Of a stretch of DNA of 64,000 nucleotides, positions 22,614 through 33,667 are shown piece after piece. Source of the stretch: Serpula lacrymans var. lacrymans S7.9 (Eukaryota; Basidiomycota; Agaricomycetes; Boletales; Serpulaceae); assembly GCF_000218685.1 (NCBI RefSeq), contig NW_006763300.1, forward strand, positions 1,209,447 through 1,273,446, given 5' to 3'. The position numbers and the translations under genes were made by a program. How positions within the stretch are numbered: the stretch's first letter is position 1; each line of letters opens with the position of its first letter. The notes below the pieces were generated by a model, which saw only the letters and a list, made by a program, of their open reading frames with translations, searched no databases and was not told the DNA's origin.

Positions 22614-25600
22614 ATGGAAGACAAGGCTAAATCCGTTGGGCCCACTGGGAGCCTTTCTTCTGACTTGTTTGAACCAGACGATCCAGAATTTGCCGAGTTT
22701 CTTCAGACCACCGTTTTACCGGGCGACGAACAAGCCGAACGGCCTTCAAAACTCGATAACGATGACAGTAGCAGTGGAGAACGCGGGCTTACCTTGAGCA
22801 AGCCATCTTTGAAACGTCGTCATTCTGAGACTGAGCAACCTATACCTTCAAATCCTGTGCAACTTGCCCAGTCAGTTGAACAACCAGTCACATTAAAAAA
22901 TGCAGATATATACGGTGCTGCGCGCTTCGGTCACTTTGGGGAGTATATGCGGAGAAAACGTGCAAAACTACAGATACAAAACGCAGATATGGATGTCAGC
23001 GAGAACGATGATAGCGAAAGAAGAACCATTTTTAAGGGCTTGGCTATATATGTGGGTTTCTGAGAGTTACAGCCTATTCTTCGAAGCTCACTTCTTCAAT
23101 AAGATCAATGGATGGACCGAACCCTCTGTGCAAGACTTGCGTCAACTTATCATAAAGCATGGAGGTATATACCATCCTTATTTGGATAAGAAGTCATTAG
23201 TGTTCGCCTCCCATTATCTCTATATATGCTATATTCTCACTCAGTCCTGACAATATCTGCATGCTCAGAACTCACATTATAACGTGCTCTTTGACTCCTG
23301 CCAAGATACGCGAGTTTAAGAACATGAAAGTGGTGAGGCCGGAGTGGTTAGTAGAGAGTGCTGCATCTGGTTCGTTGCTGCCCTGGAAGAATTACATCTT
23401 TAGACCGGGAGACAGGTTGCAAGAATCGCAGGGAACTCGGACAACTCAGCAATCTCTCTTTACTATATCTGAGTCGCGACCTCATGCAATCACTGGTCAT
23501 CCTAATAATCAGACACCACAAGAGGCCCCTCAATCTGAAGTGAATCCCTTTAATGATTCGCCAACTACGCACCCTGCCACGAAGACTTTTGATTCTCGTC
23601 CTCTATACATGACAGATCCAGGGACCTACGAAGAGGCCGCGCGTATACCAGGGTATGCGGCCCACACCTCTAATCTAATGGCAGAACGAGTGATGGCCAA
23701 CCCAGAGTGGAGAGCAGCACATACCTCTATCGCTCCTGACTTTATAGAAGGCTTTTACAAAAACTCTCGGTTGCATCATTTATCTACTTGGAAGGCTGAG
23801 CTGAAAAATCTGGTTTTGGAAGCACAAATACGTGCTGAAAATGGGGCTATGGTGACTCCTTCTGAAAGCTCTCATACGAAGAATCCGCAGGTTTCCAGGA
23901 AGCTACAGGACGACCCAATTCCCGAGCCGGAGGACGGCGTCAGCATGAAGGGGGCTGAGCTCACTATAAGAACATCACCCAAAGGAAAAGGGAAAGCAAA
24001 GGCTCTTCAAATTGAAAGGGTCATCATGCATTGTGATTTTGACTGCTTCTTCGTATCAGCTGGGTTAGTCAGCAGACCCCAGTTGCGGGGCAAGCCAGTC
24101 GCGGTTTGCCATTCGCAAGGCTCTCAAGGTGGTGCGGCAAGTACAAGTGAGATAGCTAGTGCCAGTTATGAAGCAAGGTCGTTTGGTGTTAAGAACGGAA
24201 TGAGGTGTGTCCTGTATTTTTCTAGCATCGTTGCCATCTCTTACCTTGACGGAAAGTCTTCAGCAGGCAAGAAAGCTATGTCCGACGATCGTTACTATAC
24301 CATATGAATTTGAAAAGTGAGATATCCATGCTAATACTACTGTCTCTTCATACTTACAAAATATATAGATACAGACAGTTTTCGTTGCAATTCTACACTG
24401 TCCTGATGCGATATGCAGATGACTTGCAAGCTGTATCTGTTGATGAGGCATTACTGGATGTCACGAGTGCTGTCTCTGACGTGAAGAACCAAGTATCTCG
24501 CCTTCCAGTTTCCGAGGCCATCACAAGGGATCCAGCAAAAGAGCTGGCTGAGAAAATACGAGATGAAATCAGAAAGGCCACCGAGTGCGAAGGTACCATT
24601 ATCCGTTTGTGTCTTGCTACGCGCTAATTTTGTTGTAGTCAGTATTGGAATTGCTGAAAACATACTCCTAGCGCGCCTTGCCACCCGTCGCGCCAAGCCT
24701 GCCGCTTCTTTCCACCTTGTCCCAGAAAAAGTGCATGAGTTCTTGGCCCCTCTGGATGTTGATGATCTTCATGGGTTTGGACATTCCACACGTCAAAAAA
24801 CACAGGAGAAATTGGGCGTGACTACGCTGGGAGAGTTGGCAAAGAAAAGTAAGGCTGTACTCTGTGATGCTCTAGGGAAAGGGACTGGTGAAACGCTGTA
24901 CAAAGCCATCAGAGGCATAGACGAAAGGAGGCTCGAATCTGATAAGCCAAGGAAATCTGTCTCATGTGATATCAATGTGAGTCCCATTTGCACAGTTTTA
25001 TTTGCAGCGCTAGCGCTAATCATCAAGCGGAGTATGGAATACGTTTTGAGAACGGCGAACAAGCAAAGACATTCATATATCAGATGGCACAGGAAGTATC
25101 CCGACGTTTAAATAGCATATACATGCTTGGGCGCTCGCTGACTTTGAAGATTATGAAAAGAGACCCCAATGCGCCTGTTGAAGCGCCAAAGGTAAGATAG
25201 CTTCCATCAGAACTCCCTCATACTCACGTTTTTATTTAGTTCATGGGACATGGGGTATGTGAGACATTTAGCAAGCAAATGGCTCTTTCTGGGCCGAACG
25301 GACGTCCTACTAGTGCCACTACTGTCATTGGAGACCACGCATGGAAACTTCTGGAGTCATTCGATTTCGACCCAAAGGAACTTCGCGGAATCGGCATACA
25401 AATTCAGAAACTAGAAATGAGTTCAAATTCTGGAAGCACTGAACCAGGTCAAGCCAAACTGCCGTTTAAGCCAGTGCCAGAGAGTCCTAGCAAAGTTCAA
25501 GCTAGTTCTTCCCGTCGGGATTCGATCAACAACCCAATACCGCCTGTCATTGTTAACCCACCGTCACAAGACAAAAAGTTGCTAGATGGGCTACCAAAGA

Positions 25601-26547
25601 AGGCGGCCAAGCCGTTCGTTCCAGATCTTCCTTCCTTTTCGCAAGTGGACAAAGGTGTTTTCGACGCGCTACCTGAGGATGTAAGGAAGGAACTCGAAGT
25701 GGAGTATAAACGTCGATCACATTCCCCCATGCCTGCCCAAACATCCAGTGTGTTTCCTATAAGGAGCAAGTCATCTGAACCCATATCCGACTATAACAAC
25801 AGGATCACCGTCAAAGGTACCAACGTCAAGCGTATCACTCAGCAGTTGGCCCCTAGAAATAGAGCGAGTCTTTCGCCCAGAAAGAACATGCTATTTACCA
25901 AGCGGGACGGACCTTCCGCTTTGCAGGTGTCTGAGGCGGAGCTGGAGAAGCTTGAAATCGATCCAGAGGTGTTTTTCGTATTGCCTATTGATATGCAACG
26001 CGAACAGCTCCTGATGGCTCGACATTCAAGAGCTCGTGGGGCATCTGTCTCGGGGGATCATAAAGTAATCAAGCTCCCCGATCGATTCCCCTCTACACCG
26101 CAACGTAAGAAGCCTATACCAAAGGCGGTTCATCCACATGTTCCCTTCCTGAAGCAACAGGGTAAACAAAAAGGAGAGAAACTTTACTTCACGGAGACAG
26201 ACGATGTGCAGCGCGTTATCGAGGTTTGGGTTGAAGGCTTCAGAGAGCGAGCGCTTAATCGGAGGGATGTGGATTATTTCAGCAAATTCTTAGTGGAAAG
26301 TGCGGAATCAGGGGATACTGGGATGGAGAAGGCTGCAGCTGTCATGAAATGGTGGCTTACGCTCCTACGGAGATACTGGGAAATTTGGGAACATAACAAT
26401 AATGGGAGCAGCGAAGACAAGAAATTTACAGGAAAACCTACGTCTGAAATCATAGGGAGGACGTGGTGGAAAGCCTTTAGAGAAGTCAAAGGAAAGGTTG
26501 ATGCTGTAGCCAGAAAGAGATTTGGCGGTTCAATAGCAATCAAGTGA
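22614..26547 (+). CDS. REV1: DNA repair protein REV1 (Y-family deoxycytidyl transferase)
   Basis: The gene encodes the translesion polymerase scaffold REV1, which inserts dCMP opposite abasic sites and recruits other polymerases in the nucleus. Domains in order: an acidic N-terminus (DPEFAEFLQTTVLPGD); a BRCT domain (INGWTEPSVQDLRQLIIKHG to VVRPEWLVESAASG); and the UmuC/DinB catalytic region with HCDFDCFFVSAGLVSRPQL, ARKLCPTIVTIPYEFEK and the catalytic AVSVDEALLD. Little-finger motifs follow (MGHGVCETFSK), then two UBM-like repeats (LPEDVRKELEVEY; LEIDPEVFFVLPIDMQREQL) and the C-terminal polymerase-binding domain from VQRVIEVWVEGF to the end. Catalytic Asp and Asp-Glu are intact. Introns near 23055, 23210, 24207, 24320, 24593, 24977 and 25191 restore the frame. 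The 22614 start is preferred over 22476 because homologues begin shortly before the DPEF block. Confidence 0.95.
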
Positions 26548-26673
26548 GACACATAAACAAGTGCGTCGACTTAAAAACAACGATTATATCAATAAATTTA
26601 TCAATCACTGTACATTCACTTTCCATAGATTTATATTTCTACAAACAGGTATCAAATGCATTCCTATATCCCA

Positions 26674-27521
26674 TCAAACGAGCTTGTCTCCTTTAGCAAT
26701 GAAGAGCTCGATCTTACGTCCAAGGTGCGTACCCTCGGCCGCCTTTCCATAGGTGAAGTTGACAAGACCTGCGCCATCAAACACCTCTCGGATATCTGCT
26801 TCTCCGAAGCCCCCTCTGTGTGGAACCATGTGGTGTACTTCAGGGGTAACGATTTCACCCCCCTCGACCCCTTTCATGAGGTCTGCTACTAAGAGCGAAC
26901 CACCAGGTTTAAGGAAATACGCCAAGGTACGAGTGACGTCGGCGATGGAGCTGAAGTGGTGGTAAGCCGAAGCACACTGCAGAAAAGTTGAGAAATAGTG
27001 CGCCTTCCGCAGATCAAGACAAAACACTCACGACTATCACGTCGAACTTTGCCCCATCCAACTCGCCCTCCTCTCCCTTTAATTCGACACATACCGCTTT
27101 CATCTCCTCTGGCGCTAGTCCTTGATTCGCGACGCTCTGATTATACTGATCGACCATGCCTTGGCTGATATCAATACCCACGATGGCTTTTGCATAGGGT
27201 GCCAGCTCTTGCGAGACTAGACCTGTGGATACACCAACCGTAGTGTAAGCTGGTAATGTTCATTACAGGATGATGAACGTCCGCACCAGTGCCGCAAGCA
27301 TATTCCATAACAGTTGTGGTGTCCTCACTGAACGTGTACACCTTTCTCATCTCCTCAGCGATTCTGCGACCACGCTCCCTGGCCTGGGGGACATCATTAT
27401 ACGTATGGGCTGTTTGGTTGAAATGCTGCCTGTTGGCCTCTGCGAAATCGTGCCCATGGTGGTGCTCGTGATGAGCATGCGGACCTGAATGGGTTTCTGA
27501 GTGACCTTCGTGGTGTTGCAT
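26674..27521 (-). CDS. class I SAM-dependent methyltransferase
   Basis: This is a small-molecule-type methyltransferase of the Rossmann-fold class. Motif I is MEYACGTG joined by splicing to LVSQELAPYAK, followed by the acidic loop VGIDISQGMV, which binds the ribose of SAM. Further motifs are FDVIV|CASAYHHF (an intron splits it), then LKPGGSLLVADL. The N-terminus is strikingly His-rich (HHEGHSETHSGPHAHHEHHH), suggesting metal binding or simply low complexity. Two introns (around 27306-27228 and 27036-26969) are inferred from frame and motif continuity. Such proteins are common in fungi and cannot be tied to a substrate from sequence. The gene is convergent with REV1, only about 125 bp from its stop. 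Confidence 0.88.
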
Positions 27522-28475
27522 GATTTACAGTTGTTATAGTTGTGATATAGATGTCAATGGTCTAGTCTTACTCTTATATATGATTTGGCTCCCTCCAATC
27601 TATCCTCAGTTTTGGGTATGCGAGATATGGTTGGTAATGTAGTGCTATGACTGCGAGGGTCCTGCTTGCCATTATCAATCCGATCATTAAAGTCACTCAA
27701 GCTGTCACCCAAGTCGTGACATAGGACAGCCTGCGGAGGCTTTTATCGAAATTTTATCGCTATTTCTGGCTTCTTCTGCACCTGGACGCTGTGGCCACGA
27801 GACCGTTCACGAAGACCATCATATTTTTTTTTTCAAATTTTGTACCGCCATTGATAATCCTGTCAGAACTTGGAGTGGTATGCATATGACATTGCCAGTT
27901 TTGAATAAAAAGTTCCCGGCTTCTGGAGCTCTATCAAATCGACACATGCACCTTCGAGCTCGATTTGGAACAGTCACCCCAGCAGAAAATGTTGTTAAAC
28001 GCCGTTCACAGCGCAGGGCTGTACGTGAATGTGCTCGCTGAGCATTCAATATTCAATCCCTGCGCTTTGAAAAACAGATGCAATGATTGCATCCGAAATC
28101 CAAGTGGTCATTTTTATTATGTTATTTACAGCCAGTCAACGAAAGATCCGTTATGACAGGACCAGTGAGAATCATAATATCTTCCGCATGCTCTATTTCT
28201 CACTACCTAGACGGACCATGGTTCTCTCTGAGTTCCTGCACTCCTTCATTGAGCACAAGTCCCTATACCAATAACATGGTACGTAATCTTCACCCAAACT
28301 TGACTAGCATATCGCAAGTTTCCGACTTGGACCATCGCCAGCGTTCGGGAACAACAAAATCGAAGTTCCACCACATGCGCCGTACGTTATGTACATCACT
28401 ACTTGTCGGACTATAAGTAAGATAACCTGAGGGCTCGCAAAATTCACTAGCCCTCAATTATCGTCAACCGTGACT
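27522..28475. other. intergenic region, about 0.95 kb
   Basis: This divergent region lies between the methyltransferase and the OPT transporter. Only short unrelated frames are seen, and no element is recognised. Confidence 0.4.
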
Positions 28476-31400
28476 ATGTCCACGCAGGGGCGAGGTGTCC
28501 AGCACGACGAAACCTATAAGTTAGATACGGAAAAGGGTGATCGTAAGTCTATTGCTTCATAGAAAGGCGACGACCTGACTGATAATAATTGAAACAGAAT
28601 CCCCAGTCGTCGTCTCCGTAAGCCGTCGTCTTAAGTTTTTTTTTGCCTTTTCGATTAGAGAAAGCTAAGCCATAGCTATCTGCACATTAGAATCTCACTG
28701 GCGCCGAGTTTAATGATCCCAATGTGGACAGCGAAGCCATGGTTGTTGGTACGTAGTATTCTATTGAAATCTTTATCAGGGTTACAAACACGGTCTTATT
28801 TGTTAGAGGAGGATTCTCCATATCCTGAAGTTCGGTCTGCCGTTGCCAATGTCGACGATCCAGATATGACAGTCTCTTCCTTGCGTACCTGGGTAATAGG
28901 TATATTGTATTTCTCATTGAATCTTTATATTGATCAGGAAACCGACTATGACCGACGCAGGCTTTTTATTTGCGATGCTGATTCCTGGGTTGAACCAATT
29001 CTACTTTTTTCGGTACCCTAACATTACTATCACTGGTGTATGTCACCTTTACTTTGATCCAGTATAGGCATTCTTAAATCTTCCGTTGAATATGTAGCTG
29101 GTTTCCCAGCTCCTGTCTTTCCCACTGGGCCGTTTATGGGCATTGCTTATGCCTAGGAAAAAGATCTTTGGCGTTGAGCTGAATCCTGGGCCCTTCACCA
29201 TCAAAGAGCACGTGATTATCACAATCATGGGCACGGTGGGAGTGAATTCAGCTTATGCTACAGATATAGTCGCCGTCCAGCGCGTATATTACTCGCAGCG
29301 TTTGACTTTTGGGTATCAATGGATGCTCGTGATGTCGACACAACTTATCGGCTTCTCTATAGGAGGCGTCGCTCGTCGCTTTCTTGTATCTCCCCCATCA
29401 ATGAGTCTGTATTTTCGTTTTCTTTATTGTTAATAAACTGATATTTGGCTTTAGTTTGGCCTACTAATCTGGTCACTTGCTCACTCTTTAATACACTGCA
29501 CTCACAATATTATGCTGGTATTGGGTCTCGTGGTGGTATGAACAGAGAGCGGTTCTTCTTTTATGCTTTCCTCGGCTCTTTCTGTTGGCATTTTTTCCCT
29601 GCATACATATTTACAGCCCTATCAATGTTTTCCTGGGTTACTTGGATTGTCCCAGACAACACCGTATGTCATATTTTTGCACATACTGATTTCTCCTCTA
29701 AAAGACCTGTTACAGGTTATCAACCAGTTGTTTGGGTATGAGAGTGGGTTGGGAATGTCTGTGTTTACATTTGATTGGTCGCAGATAGCGTTCATAGGCA
29801 GTCCGTGAGTGACTCTGGCCTATCGATTGAAAGGTTGATCATGACTTACGAAACAAGCCTGGCGACACCTTGGTGGGCTGAAGCTAACGTCCTAGCCGGC
29901 TTCGTGTTTTTCTTCTGGTTCTTGGCACCAATCCTGCAAGTAAGTATACTCTTTTACTATGGTTTTCTCTCGACCTCATGGCTCCCAAGTACTCCAATAT
30001 CTGGTACTCTGACTACTTACCGATGTCAAGCCGTACTTCCTACGACAACACAGGTGCTAGCTACAACGTCAGCAGAATTCTCAGTTCCGATAGCACGTTC
30101 GACAAAGAGGCGTATCGGCAGTATTCTCCTCTGTTTCTCTCAACTACGTTTGCTCTGAACTATGGCATTGGATTCGCTGCTATCACTGCAACTATAATGC
30201 ACACAGTGCTCTACTTTCGCAATCAGATAGCCGTACAGGCCAGGCGTTCGCTGAAAGAACAGCCTGACGTCCATGCACGACTCATGAGCCGATACCCGCA
30301 AGTCCCAGAATGGTGGTATGCTTGTATTTTTAGTGCGTTATGTTCTTGTGGCCCTTAATGCTGTTGATCAATGTGGCGCTTTACTTTTTAGTTCCTATGT
30401 TTGCTTTTGGTGTAATTTGCATTGAAGTTTGGAATACGCAAATGCCCGTTTGGGCATTTGTGCTTGGTCTCATCATTTCTTTCTGCTATACTATCCCTAT
30501 TGGGATGATCCAGGCAATCACCAACCAGCAAGTCGGTTTAAACGTCATCACCGAGCTTATCATCGGTTATGCATTACCTGGAAGACCCATAGCAATGATG
30601 CTTTTCAAGGTAACGTCTCATATACTTCTTGATCGAACCATCTCTTAAGCGTGTACCCCGATGCAGACGTGGGGTTACATTACAATGTACCAAGCTATAC
30701 AGTTCACCTCGGACTTCAAGCTTGCTCATTACATGAAAGTCCCTCCTCGACCTATGTTCTGGTCCCAAGTCCTTGCCACAGTGGTTGCAGGCACAACCCA
30801 GCTTGGGGTCCAATCGTGGATGTTCTCTAATATCGAAGACATGTGTACTCCGCACCAAAAGGATGGATTCTCGTGCCCTTCGACGGAAGTGTTTGGCACA
30901 GCGTCTATCATTTGGGGCGTTATCGGCCCTGCACTGCAATTTTCAAAAGGTCAACTGTATTAGTGCGTATCTAATTTTGCATGGTTACCCATATGAAATG
31001 CTCAGAGACCATCCTTTGCTTGGAATGGAATCTCTAGTGCGTTATTGTGGTTCTTCCTTATTGGAGCGATTGCGCCAGTCATTCCTTGGGTGATCACAAG
31101 GAAATACCCGAACAGCTTCTTTAGATATGTCAAGTTAGTCCGTCGTTTCCAATCTATCTCGCAAGCTAATCAGATTTGTGCAGTGTTCCTATCTTATTTG
31201 CTGGGACGGGACTTATGCCCCCGGCCACTGCTACTAATTACATTCCATGGGCTATCGTTGGCTTTATCTTCCAATATGTGATTCGCCGGCGTCATTTCTC
31301 GTGGTGGACGAAGTACAACTATGTCTTGTCTGCGGCTATGGATTCAGGGGTCGCTATTGCCACGATAGTGATATTCTTTTGCTTGCAGTACCCTGAAAAT

Positions 31401-31529
31401 GGGATGATTGGGGCCAAAACAATCCAGACGTGGTGGGGCAACACTGTTTACACGCGAACAGGAGATTACAATGGGGTAACATCGAAGACAGTGGAAGGGA
31501 ATAACATCTTTGGTCCGTCTACTTGGTAG
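28476..31529 (+). CDS. OPT-family oligopeptide transporter
   Basis: The gene encodes a plasma-membrane proton-coupled transporter of the oligopeptide transporter (OPT) family, which takes up small peptides or glutathione-like substrates. It has a hydrophilic N-terminus with an acidic block (EEDSPYPEVRSAVANVDDPD), then about 14-16 membrane segments. Family-typical sequences include MLIPGLNQFYFFRYPNITIT, ELNPGPFTIKEHV and TPWWAEANVLAGF. Further on come IEVWNTQMPVWAFVLGLIIS, ITNQQVGLNVITELIIGY and the end GNNIFGPSTW*. About ten introns of 50-65 nt are needed, and each junction I checked preserved family sequence. One is the intron ending gacgcag near 28950 that gives TWVIG|FLFAML. The gene looks intact. 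The neighbouring PL14 lyase is a secreted hydrolytic-type enzyme, but co-regulation is not shown. Confidence 0.93.
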
Positions 31530-32346
31530 GTGTGAAGTTGTCTTAGGTATTTGTTGAATCAGGAAATGTAGGTAGTTGGTATTACTCGAACCATAGAATG
31601 TTCGTATTTGCTGTACTCCATTGTCGTGTCTGTCTTTGGTTCTTCTTATCACGGTTCTTGTACTTGTAGTACCATTTGGGCTGGTTGTTCAAGTACGTTA
31701 TAGCGTTCAGCAGCATGGTGCACCGGTCTATTTCATCGGATTTGCTATGATGCCGCGATGGTTACCCAAGTTGATCATGCTCTCTGCCAGTGGTACTTGT
31801 GGGCACGTCAGCGATGACTTTATCTTACGAAAATTCTGTTGGAAGCAAAGCAAAACAAGCTTGGTTCAGAGTTGTGGCTGTGTTTATTGGGTAATAATCG
31901 TCACGATCAACAAGATTTTGACCCTAACCGAGTGCAGTAATTGCTCAACGTGTTACAAACTCTCGGCGTTGGATGCAAGCAATAATTCTCGAATGAGGAT
32001 ACGGTGAAGGTGCGTGACAAAGCGTGTACATCCTAGTGCGAATGAAAACATGGAGGCAGCAGGTTTGCGACGGTGAACTTGCCTCGAGAGTTCAAGCTTC
32101 GCCGCTGTAAGTTACTCAGGAGTTGCTTGATAGGGCCGTTGAATCTATGATTCTGATGCGTTCCAAGCTCCACGCCGTCTACGGCAGCACTGGAAGGAAA
32201 ATACATGTGCCTCATTTTAGCGTAAGATGTTCGGTTATATACCCTTGTTCTCTTTTTATCCTAACCTCCTCCTCTCGTTCCCCTTTTCTCCTGTCTCCAA
32301 CGTTTCATTTCTCCTTTACCAGTATTTTCTCAGTTGCGTGTAGATC
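31530..32346. other. intergenic region with TATA and CT-rich leader
   Basis: The first 500 bp carry short hydrophobic-coding frames without a recognisable family. Before the PL14 gene a TATATA lies at 32236-32241, followed by a C/T-rich stretch (about 32250-32330), forming a plausible promoter and leader 110 bp upstream of the ATG. Confidence 0.5.
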
Positions 32347-33667
32347 ATGTACACCTCAATGTCACTCTTTTTCGTCTTTGTGCTCCTCGTTGCTTTCGTC
32401 GATGCCCTCCCGATGCGTCATAGCCACATACATAGGGCTTGCGCACACCACCCTCCTTCAAACAATGTGGCCGCGGGGCTGGTGTCGTCTACACCAACGT
32501 TTATCGTGAGCTCGACGTCTACGGTCAGCCCTGAATCTATTTCCGTGTCTGCTTTTCCTTCTTCGGGTTCGGTGCTCTCCCAGTCCAGTTTTCAATCCGA
32601 GTCGGCCACACCAACCTCTACTTCTACATCGTCATCAGCCCAGTCCTCTCAAACTGGTTCTGGGTCTGGTGCACCTTCGTCGGTAGCCATGATCCTTGAT
32701 GCAGTCTTCCCTGTTCAGCAAAAGACAGGAAACTCGGGTTGGACCACTGTTCCCGACGTGAATGTTGCCCTTCCTCTCTCGGACACCACTCTCAACCCCA
32801 ATCATATTCTCTCGGAGCTCCCCATTGATTATACCAACGCTCCTGATGGCAAGCTGGCCTTGAAGGCTTTCTACCCAGAGGGCTCTTACACCCTTACTCG
32901 CGAGCCTAAGGGTGGTCTGTCATTCTACGCCCCAGGGCCGGACAACGTAGACTTGACGACTGCCAAAGAAGCCACGTTTGGATACTCCGTCATGTTCGAA
33001 GACGGTTTCGGATGGCAAAAAGGTGGTAAGCTACCCGGTCTTTGTGAGTTTTGCAATATCATAATATGACATCTCTTAAACTTGACTGATAATTGCCATC
33101 ACAAGTCGGTGGAAACTCCTATGATGGTTCCGTTGGATGTTCTGGTGGTAGCAGAGACGCTGCTTGCTTTTCGGCTCGCCTCATGTGGCGCGAAAATGGA
33201 GCTGGCGAGCTTTATACCTACCTACCACCATATACCGATCCCGAATTTGCTGCAAACCAAGCCGTCTGTAACATTGCGCCTAAATCAATCTGCAACCCAA
33301 CGTATGGTGCCTCTGTTGGTCGCGGTGCTTTCACTTTCGCCGCTGGCCAGTGGACCACTGTGAGCCAGCGCGTCAGGTTGAATGATGTTGGCCAAGCAAA
33401 CGGTGAATTGGAGCTTTACGTTGGTGGACAGAGCGTCATCAATGTTGGAGGCCTTATTTTGAGAAATAGCGAGGAAGGAAAGATACGAGGAATTCAGATG
33501 CAGACGTTCTTCGGTGGTATGTCTTGGTTGTTTCTTTTCAGTCATGTGAATCATGTTCTTCCCCGTCTTTCTCATTTGTTGCAGGTTCCGAAGCAGACTA
33601 TGCATCTCCCAAGGATCAGAGCACTTACTTCTCTGACTTTTCAGTGGCTATTACTGAGTTGCTTTAG
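32347..33667 (+). CDS. secreted polysaccharide lyase family 14-like protein
   Basis: Three exons (32347-33043, 33106-33516, 33585-33667) total 1191 nt, or 396 residues. A signal peptide (about residues 1-20, MYTSMSLFFVFVLLVAFVDA) precedes a Ser/Thr-rich, probably O-glycosylated linker of about 90 residues. A lyase-type jelly-roll domain follows, with GGLSFYAPGP, KLPGLFGGNSYDGSVGCSGG, CFSARLMWRENGAGELYTYL, GQWTTVSQRVRLND, GELELYVGGQSVI and a final YFSDFSVAITEL. This pattern matches the alginate-lyase-related PL14 family, whose fungal members act on uronic-acid polymers such as glucuronan or alginate. The substrate here is not determinable. A TATA box and CT-rich leader precede it. Confidence 0.88.

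Noticed and set aside
24207..24300. Apparent frameshift in the REV1 catalytic domain
   Set aside because: A 52-nt gt..ag intron ending ggaaag restores the conserved ARKLCPTIVTIPYEFEK sequence.
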